Shown here: positions 41,412 through 46,825 of the stretch, piece after piece
Position numbering within the stretch: position 1 is the first letter of the stretch
How the letters are laid out: each line of letters opens with the position of its first letter
DNA from: Bacillota bacterium
Lineage (GTDB): Bacteria > Bacillota > Bacilli > Bu12
Assembly (NCBI GenBank): GCA_014896485.1
Contig: JADBKH010000026.1
Location: forward strand, 1-46,825
Reading direction: 5' to 3'
Length of the DNA: 46,825 nucleotides
Translations under genes and position numbers: made by a program
Notes under the pieces: model-generated
What the model was told of the DNA's origin: nothing
Seen by the model: only the letters and a program-made list of their open reading frames with translations
Database searches by the model: none

Positions 41412-42500
41412 GTGGGACGCTTCCTCCAGGTGGTTGGGCCGCTCCTGACAATCGGCGCCATTCTCCGCGCGTTTGCAACAAACGCGCACTTCCCTGTAAC
41501 GCAAATTGCAGTCGCGTTGCTCTATCTGGTAATCGCACCTTTACTCGTCTACGGCATGCATACGCCGTCCTGTTCGCTGCAACGCCGTAAATTTCTCCAG
41601 CTGTTGCTCCTTCTCGCGTGTGCTGCTTTGCAATGGTGCGCACCTGTGGTAGAGACCGTCGAACTCTATGCCTGGGCGTTGGCCTGCATCGCCATGGATG
41701 GCCTGACCCGCCGTGGAACTGTCTTATCAACGGCAACTGCTGGGGCAACGATGCTCACTCTGGAACTGCTCCAAGGAGAGGTCCCGCTCCAACCCTTCTC
41801 CGTCCTAAGCAACATCATCTGGATTGCTGCCATTTTCGGGAGTATCACCGTATTTGTCTCTTATCTGAGCAATGCCCAGCACCAAGCACGCCGGCAAGCG
41901 GAAGAAAACCTTCTTCTCTATGAGAAGCTGCAGCAGGCCTACCAAACGCTCCAGAGAGAGCATCGCCAGGCACAGGCGGCGGCGCTGCAAGATCCACTGA
42001 CAGGCGTTTACAACCGTGCCTATCTCAATGAAACGCTGGAAGAGCAGCTGCGGGCTTGTCTCCCCCAAGGCCGTCCGTTTTCCCTGCTGATGATCGATGT
42101 GGACCATTTTAAGGAATTCAACGACCACTTCGGCCATTTGGCTGGCGATCACATGTTGCAGGAATTGAGCCAGATCTTTCTAGCTGCGGTTCGAGAAACC
42201 GATGCGGTCATCCGATACGGCGGCGAAGAGTTCTGCATCGCCTTACCAGGGGCCGATCTGCATACCGCGCAGGAGGTTGCCCATCGCCTGCGGGAGAATG
42301 TCGCCACCCACCCACCCCGCTCGGTGAGGGTGCTCACACGAGAAAACGAGGCGCCTGTTTTCCTCACCATCTCCATTGGACTTGCGGTTGCACCGATTCA
42401 TGGAACGGCACTGCCGGAATTGCTCGCCGCTGCCGATCAAGCCCTCTACCAAGCAAAAAGCGCCCGCAATCAGGTGATTGTGGCGCCCTTGCCGACATAA
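41412..42500 (+). CDS. Membrane-anchored diguanylate cyclase (GGDEF)
   Basis: Makes cyclic di-GMP from two GTP. The 362-residue protein has about five membrane helices in residues 5-155, a coiled-coil linker (156-192) and a GGDEF domain. The catalytic motif is GGEEF at 270-274, the metal-binding D229/D231 pair (LMIDVDHFK) is intact, and RETD at 261-264 is a full inhibitory I-site, so product feedback is likely. The GTG start has AAGGGAG about 7 nt upstream. The sensed signal is unknown; no EAL or PilZ protein is in the window. Confidence 0.94.
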   Translation: MGRFLQVVGPLLTIGAILRAFATNAHFPVTQIAVALLYLVIAPLLVYGMHTPSCSLQRRKFLQLLLLLACAALQWCAPVVETVELYAWALACIAMDGLTRRGTVLSTATAGATMLTLELLQGEVPLQPFSVLSNIIWIAAIFGSITVFVSYLSNAQHQARRQAEENLLLYEKLQQAYQTLQREHRQAQAAALQDPLTGVYNRAYLNETLEEQLRACLPQGRPFSLLMIDVDHFKEFNDHFGHLAGDHMLQELSQIFLAAVRETDAVIRYGGEEFCIALPGADLHTAQEVAHRLRENVATHPPRSVRVLTRENEAPVFLTISIGLAVAPIHGTALPELLAAADQALYQAKSARNQVIVAPLPT

Positions 42501-42516
42501 GTTGCGACGACGTTGG

Positions 42517-43764
42517 CTACACGACTGGTACCTCACGTAAAAAACGATCGATGACATAACCGACTTGGCCCTGCTCGATCAGGAAGCCGTCATGGCCAAA
42601 GAGTGAGTGGAGCTCGGCATAAGCAGCTCGACCGCCTCCGCTGCGCACCTTTTCGACAATGTCGCGTTGTTCATCGGCTGGGTAGAGCCAGTCACTGTCA
42701 ATCCCCACGACCAGCAAAGGTGTCTCCAGGTCGGCCAAGACACGCGCCACTCCCCCTCGACCTGCACCCAGATCAAAACGATCGAGCGCTTCCGTCAGAT
42801 AGAGATAGCTGTTCGCGTCGAACCTTTCTGCCAGTTTTTGGCCTTGGTGGCGCAGGTAGCGTCCCACTTCAAAAGGAGCACGAAACCGATCAGACGTCTC
42901 TCCTTGCAGGCGCTGGCCAAAACGTTTCTGCAGCTCCGCCGGACTGCGGTAGCTTACCATGGCCAACTCTCGTGCCAACTGCAGGCCCCGTTTCGGTCCG
43001 AGCCCTGGATAATAGTGGCCATCGGCAAAATCCGGATCTTCTCGGATTGCATCTCGGCCAATCTGATTGAGCGCAATCGAAAGTGCATTGGCACGTGCAG
43101 GTGCTGCGATGGAAACGACCGCGCTCGTAAACGCAGGGTAGAGCACAGTCCACTCCAAGGCCTCCATGCCGCCCATCGACCCTCCCACTGCCGCAACGAC
43201 GTGACGCACGCCCAACTGATCCAACAGAAGGCGCTGCAAACGTACGGCGTCCCGCAGCGTGATCGGCGGAAAATCGCTGCCAAAGGGCCGTCCAGTGGCA
43301 GGATTCAAGGAAAGGGGTCCAGTTGTCCCATAACAACCACCCAAGATGTTCACACAGACCACATAATAGCGACGCGTATCGAGCGCTCGGCCGGGACCCA
43401 CAACTCCTCGCCACCATCCGTCGCGCCCTGCGACATGCTGAGAACCGGTCAAGGCGTGGAAGACGATAATAGCATTGCTACCATCCGGATCGAGGCGTCC
43501 ATAGGTTTCGTAGGCCACGTCGACAGCCGTCAGACGTTGTCCGCTGTCGAGCTGAAAGAAACGGCCTTCGGGTATCACACGAAGCCGGCCCGCCTCATGC
43601 GGTACATCGCGGCGTTCGAGTGGAAAATGGACAATCTTTGCCGGCTGTTGTGGACGCGGAAGCGGTTGAATCGCCGGGACAGCCTCTTCACCTATCTCGT
43701 CAGGAAGCCCTCCTGAAACGCCGACATTGAATACCCGGGCGACCTCCGGCCATTCTTCTGCCAT
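42517..43764 (-). CDS. metX: Homoserine O-acetyltransferase
   Basis: Alpha/beta-hydrolase enzyme that acetylates (or in some relatives succinylates) homoserine. The catalytic serine is in GGSMGGMEAL, the aspartate in GIDSDWLYP and the histidine in LFGHDGFL; NILGGCYGTTGP is a family signature. The 415 residues include an N-terminal extension of roughly 45 beyond most MetX proteins. The ATG overlaps the metY stop (TAATG at 43762-43766), which supports this start. It is the second gene of the SAM-riboswitch operon. True acyl-CoA preference cannot be read safely from sequence. Confidence 0.95.
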   Translation of the reverse strand: MAEEWPEVARVFNVGVSGGLPDEIGEEAVPAIQPLPRPQQPAKIVHFPLERRDVPHEAGRLRVIPEGRFFQLDSGQRLTAVDVAYETYGRLDPDGSNAIIVFHALTGSQHVAGRDGWWRGVVGPGRALDTRRYYVVCVNILGGCYGTTGPLSLNPATGRPFGSDFPPITLRDAVRLQRLLLDQLGVRHVVAAVGGSMGGMEALEWTVLYPAFTSAVVSIAAPARANALSIALNQIGRDAIREDPDFADGHYYPGLGPKRGLQLARELAMVSYRSPAELQKRFGQRLQGETSDRFRAPFEVGRYLRHQGQKLAERFDANSYLYLTEALDRFDLGAGRGGVARVLADLETPLLVVGIDSDWLYPADEQRDIVEKVRSGGGRAAYAELHSLFGHDGFLIEQGQVGYVIDRFLREVPVV

Positions 43765-45050
43765 TAGGCGCTCACCTGCTCCAGCGCTTGGGAAAGATCA
43801 TCGATTAGATCTTGCACATCTTCAATACCGATGGAAAGACGTACCAGATCCGGCGTCACACCGGCTGCAAGCTGCTCTTCCTCAGAAAGTTGTTGATGGG
43901 TTGTAGAAGCAGGATGGATCACCAACGATTTGGCATCCCCGACATTGGCCAACAGGGAGAAAAGATGCAATGCGTCGATGAATCGGCGCCCCGCCTGAAG
44001 CCCACCTTCGATGCCAAACGAAAAGATAGCTCCGGCACCCCGAGGCAGATACTTCTGTGCCCGAGCGAAACCGGGATCCTCCTCTAAACCAGGATAAGCT
44101 ACCCAGGATACCCGATCGTTTTCTTTTAAAAATCTCGCGACGGTTTTGGCATTTTCGACATGACGTTGCATCCGCAGCGGCAATGTCTCCAACCCTTGCA
44201 GGAAGAGAAACGCATTCAATGGGGCAAGGCATGCGCCCGTATCGCGTAGCAAGACCGTACGCGCGCGCAGGATATAGGCTGCCTGACCCCCAGCTTCGAC
44301 CCAACGTACCCCGTGATAATTGGGATCGGGGTCGGTCAGGCGACCAAAGCGGCCACTTTCTGCCCAATCAAATTTTCCCGAGTCGACGATTACGCCTCCG
44401 ATGGAAGTCCCGTGACCCCCAATGAACTTCGTCGCCGAATGGACAACGATGTCGGCTCCCCAATGGATCGGCTGACAGAGATACGGTGTGGCAAATGTGT
44501 TGTCAATGATCAACGGCAACCCGGCCTCATGAGCGATGGTCGCCACCTCTTCCAAAGGAAAGACATCGTCTTTGGGATTACCGATGATTTCACCAAAAAT
44601 GGCCTTGGTTTTCGGCGTGATCGCCTGTCGGAACGTCTCCGGATCCCGCGTGTCCGCCCAGCGGACCGTTATCCCCAAGTCTGCCAGTGTGTGGCTGAAC
44701 AGGTTGTACGTTCCCCCATAAAGGGTTGATGAAGAAACAATTTCGTCACCACTGCCAGCGATGTTGAGAATGGCATACGTGATCGCTGCAGATCCGGACG
44801 CTGTTGCCAAGGCACCGACGCCCCCTTCCAGGGCCGCCATGCGATCTTCAAAAACTGCATTGGTGGGATTCATGATCCGGGTATAGATATTGCCGCTCTC
44901 CTGCAACGCAAAAAGCGCTGCGGCATGCTCGGCATTGTGAAAAACGTAGGAAGAAGTCTGGTAGATGGGTACAACGCGCGACCCCGTGGTCGGGTCGGGC
45001 TGTTGTCCTGCATGAACTGCCAAAGTATCAAACCGATACGACGTGGACAC
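43764..45050 (-). CDS. metY: O-acetylhomoserine sulfhydrylase
   Basis: PLP enzyme that makes homocysteine from O-acetylhomoserine and sulfide. From the GTG at 45050 the protein has 428 residues and begins [36 protein letters not shown], the usual MetY start. The PLP lysine is in [13 protein letters not shown] and the [13 protein letters not shown] segment precedes it. AAAGGAGCGG is 7 nt upstream. The frame is open for 43 more codons but those lie in the riboswitch leader. Coupled to metX, it gives a complete transacylation-plus-sulfhydrylation branch controlled by SAM. Confidence 0.96.
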   Translation of the reverse strand: MSTSYRFDTLAVHAGQQPDPTTGSRVVPIYQTSSYVFHNAEHAAALFALQESGNIYTRIMNPTNAVFEDRMAALEGGVGALATASGSAAITYAILNIAGSGDEIVSSSTLYGGTYNLFSHTLADLGITVRWADTRDPETFRQAITPKTKAIFGEIIGNPKDDVFPLEEVATIAHEAGLPLIIDNTFATPYLCQPIHWGADIVVHSATKFIGGHGTSIGGVIVDSGKFDWAESGRFGRLTDPDPNYHGVRWVEAGGQAAYILRARTVLLRDTGACLAPLNAFLFLQGLETLPLRMQRHVENAKTVARFLKENDRVSWVAYPGLEEDPGFARAQKYLPRGAGAIFSFGIEGGLQAGRRFIDALHLFSLLANVGDAKSLVIHPASTTHQQLSEEEQLAAGVTPDLVRLSIGIEDVQDLIDDLSQALEQVSA

Positions 45051-45093
45051 CGATGACCCGCTCCTTTCGAAAGGTACTGCGTTTTGGAGGCAT

Positions 45094-45119
45094 GAAAAAG
45101 CCTCTTCATTGAGAAGAGG
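45094..45119 (-). terminator. SAM-riboswitch terminator
   Basis: CCTCTTC (minus strand, 45113-45119) pairs with GAAGAGG (45101-45107) around a 5-nt loop and is followed by CTTTTT. It ends 43 nt before the metY start. Confidence 0.93.
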
Positions 45120-45137
45120 AACGGGTCGTCTACCGCG

Positions 45138-45246
45138 CTCCCTCATCTCCCAGGACATACGTCCTGCAGGAATTAGCACATTGCTGACCGGGTAGTCAGC
45201 TGTTGCCGGGCTTCATCGGGCCAGTCCCTCCGCCACTCTTGATAAG
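45138..45246 (-). promoter_or_regulatory. SAM-I (S-box) riboswitch
   Basis: The minus strand carries the S-box core in order: CTTATCAAGAG, GGCGGAGGGACTGGCCCGATGA, CCCGGCAAC, GTGCTAATTCC and GGGAGATGAGG. These make P1-P4 and the SAM pocket with the kink-turn. SAM binding stabilises P1 and lets the downstream terminator form, so metY-metX are off when SAM is plentiful. Confidence 0.97.
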
Positions 45247-45292
45247 GTTGCTCACCTATGCAATTGTGAAGATGCACCTTTGTGCTGGCTGC

Positions 45293-45321
45293 ACTCTACC
45301 ACGAGGACGTCATCCTGTCAA
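45293..45321 (-). promoter_or_regulatory. Promoter of the metY-metX operon
   Basis: Perfect -35 TTGACA (45316-45321, minus) and -10 TAGAGT (45293-45298) spaced by 17 nt. Its -35 overlaps the stop codon of the upstream methyltransferase gene. Transcription would begin some 40 nt before the riboswitch. Confidence 0.65.
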
Positions 45322-46442
45322 CGATCGGATGGCTCGGCCAGTGGATCGTCCAAGTCAAAACCACGATACTGCAGTAAAACTTGAAAATACTGTCCCATCG
45401 TATAGACCAGTTGCCAGACCTGTCCATTTCGCCGCAAGGCCATGTTATCAAAGAGGCGTGTCGGATCGGCAGGGGTCAAATAGGTGTCGATCCCCAATGC
45501 GAGCAGATAGACCCCCATCTTGTAGGGCCCCCAAAATCGCAACCCACACACTTGGCCGCATTCAATGAGCTGAGAAAAATCAACACGACTGCTCAGATCG
45601 ATCTCACCGGCGCGCCACAACGGATTCTCGACTTGGCGCTGCCCACTGTAACCGACCAAGGTTCCTTGGGGATCGTGGTGTAGCCGCGCTTGGCGAAGAT
45701 CGCCATAATCGATGGTCAGGACTGCTAGTTTTTTGGCAATCTCACTGATATGCGTATAGAGAGCGCTGACATCGGGGGCCCACTCAAACCGCCAACCCTC
45801 TTGCAGCTCGGAAGCCACCTCGGCCACTGCTGCTGGCATCTCATCCATCGGCAGTGGCAGCAGTGTCTCGGTCAAATCACCTGCTTCGGCGGTGATCCCT
45901 ATCTCGCGCAAACCTCCCCCTTCCTGGGTAAAGATCCGTACCGGCAATGCGTCAAAAAGCTCATTGGAGAGCACCACGGCCGCTTCGACGCCATGTGGCA
46001 GCGTCCAGCTCACTTTCTGCGCGAAGCCTTCCAGCCGCGTCTGCTCCCGCGCGCGTAGGACAGGAGAACGCTCGAAAAGCACATACTGTTCCAATGCCTC
46101 CCAACAGGCTGCTGCTCGCTCCTGCAAAGTCTGTAGGATATCCTGGGCCAGGTAGCCCTCTCCAGCCCCCAGCTCGCAGATAAAAAAAGGAGCTGGGCAA
46201 CCCATCTGTTCCCATATGGTGGCAATGTGATGGGCCAGCGTGTATCCGAAAAGCGGCGTCACATGGGGGGCCGTGACAAAGTCGCCCTCTTTGCCAATCG
46301 CAGCTCCCCGGGTATAGTAACCATCGGGGCCATACAACGCTTCATTCAAGAAGACATCGTAGCGTAAGGGACCTTCTCGGCGGATACGATCTTCGAGCCG
46401 CCTGGCCGCTGCGCTTTCTATCTTCGACCGGTAAAAGCGCAT
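45318..46442 (-). CDS. COG1565/NDUFAF7-like SAM-dependent methyltransferase
   Basis: A 374-residue protein of the MidA/NDUFAF7 family. It has FLNEALYGPDGYYTRG and GDFVTAPHVTPLFG near the N-terminus, a SAM-binding CELGAGEGYLAQDIL (residues 89-103) and the SNELFDALPVRIF motif, then TIDYGD. The mitochondrial relative methylates an arginine of respiratory complex I; bacterial targets are not well defined. The start at 46442 has GGAGGGAGAG ahead. It is divergent from the Asp23-family gene and upstream of the metY promoter. Confidence 0.9.
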   Translation of the reverse strand: MRFYRSKIESAAARRLEDRIRREGPLRYDVFLNEALYGPDGYYTRGAAIGKEGDFVTAPHVTPLFGYTLAHHIATIWEQMGCPAPFFICELGAGEGYLAQDILQTLQERAAACWEALEQYVLFERSPVLRAREQTRLEGFAQKVSWTLPHGVEAAVVLSNELFDALPVRIFTQEGGGLREIGITAEAGDLTETLLPLPMDEMPAAVAEVASELQEGWRFEWAPDVSALYTHISEIAKKLAVLTIDYGDLRQARLHHDPQGTLVGYSGQRQVENPLWRAGEIDLSSRVDFSQLIECGQVCGLRFWGPYKMGVYLLALGIDTYLTPADPTRLFDNMALRRNGQVWQLVYTMGQYFQVLLQYRGFDLDDPLAEPSDR

Positions 46443-46535
46443 TCTCTCCCTCCATCGGGCATACGTTCGCAGAGGCTCCCTGCCGCTGGGATTCTGTCAT
46501 ACGCGCACAACGTTTACAATAGAGAGGGTGAAACC

Positions 46536-46825
46536 ATGCCAGATCAATACAACGAGATGGGCCGGACCAGTATCGATCGCCGTGCTGTCGCACAGATTGC
46601 CGCCAATGCAATCCGCCATTGGGAAGGCGGCGTGCGGCTTTTCTCTGAGAAGACGGACGAATCCCCGACCGAAATGCCCCATGACGTACAGGTGGGTGTT
46701 GACAACTTTGGGGAGCTGACGATCAACATGGACCTCGCGGTACGTTACGGCGTGCCCATTCTACCCGCTACCCAGGAAGCTCGGAAACGGGTGCGCGAGC
46801 ACATTGCGACCATGACCGGCTTTCG
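46536..46825 (+). CDS. Asp23/Gls24 family protein (C-terminus cut by window edge)
   Basis: The 96 visible codons start at ATG 46536 with GAGAGGG about 7 nt upstream. Features of the Asp23 family are ISIDRRAVAQIAANAI-like first helix (SIDRRAVAQIAANAI), a central VGVDNFGELTINMDLAVRYGVPI and VREHIATMTGF near the end. Family members are small cytoplasmic or membrane-tethered proteins tied to cell-envelope stress. The N-terminal half contains a variable insert (LFSEKTDESPTE). A TACAAT box at 46515-46520 could be its -10, but the spacing to the ATG is very short. The gene runs off the window. Confidence 0.85.
   Translation, partial: MPDQYNEMGRTSIDRRAVAQIAANAIRHWEGGVRLFSEKTDESPTEMPHDVQVGVDNFGELTINMDLAVRYGVPILPATQEARKRVREHIATMTGF

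Noticed and set aside
1-46825. Prophage, transposon, CRISPR or defence island
   Set aside because: No integrase, transposase, terminal repeats, spacer arrays or known defence proteins were found; almost all genes are chromosomal metabolic or housekeeping types.

Overview
The window looks like chromosomal DNA of a moderately GC-rich, spore-forming Bacillota in the class Bacilli, perhaps an Alicyclobacillaceae-type lineage (inference; no rRNA is present to settle it). The grounds are AGGAGG-type ribosome binding sites, a T-box leader, a SAM-I riboswitch with its own terminator, a CwlD-type germination amidase, a CotF-like protein, a secA-prfB pair, long-form HPF, YkuK, TagO-type MraY and a 7Fe ferredoxin. 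Genes are tightly packed, often with 1-4 nt stop/start overlaps. I see no phage, IS element, CRISPR array, tRNA or rRNA.

Layout. 1-2.65 kb: leftward acyl-CoA operon (thiolase-like, DUF35, acyl-CoA dehydrogenase cut by the edge). 2.9-7.2 kb, leftward: cwlD, leuCD and a flavoprotein that has lost its redox cysteines. 7.2-9.9 kb, rightward: thioredoxin-like protein, a 52-residue membrane protein and a KtrB/KtrA-type potassium uptake pair. 10-14 kb, leftward: secA-prfB, with the programmed +1 frameshift in prfB intact. 14-20 kb: rRNA m5U methyltransferase, a lipoprotein L,D-transpeptidase, then HMG-CoA reductase and a heparinase II/III-like protein. 20-23 kb: cimA behind an isoleucine-type T-box leader, and alr. 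23.2-27.4 kb, rightward: class III aminotransferase, carbamate kinase, arginine deiminase and a QueT-like membrane protein.

27.4-32 kb, leftward: a CotF-like protein and a four-gene run hpf - PfkB kinase - unknown protein - nitrilase. 32-36 kb: YkuK-like protein, and a marR-emrA-emrB type efflux operon. 36-41 kb: PIG-V-like mannosyltransferase, SpoU methylase, TagO-like transferase, ferredoxin and a DUF885 peptidase-like protein. 41-46.8 kb: a 29-residue leucine-rich peptide, a membrane diguanylate cyclase, the SAM-controlled metY-metX operon, a COG1565 methyltransferase and the start of an Asp23-family gene.

The clearest physiology is amino-acid supply under RNA control. cimA opens the citramalate route to isoleucine and its leader carries an AUC specifier. 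LeuCD serves both leucine synthesis and the citramalate route. MetY/MetX make homocysteine by direct sulfhydrylation and are switched off by SAM. The least explained parts are the hpf-linked four-gene cluster, the HMG-CoA reductase/heparinase pair, the cysteine-less flavoprotein facing a WCPDC thioredoxin, and the arginine deiminase operon without a visible ornithine transcarbamylase.
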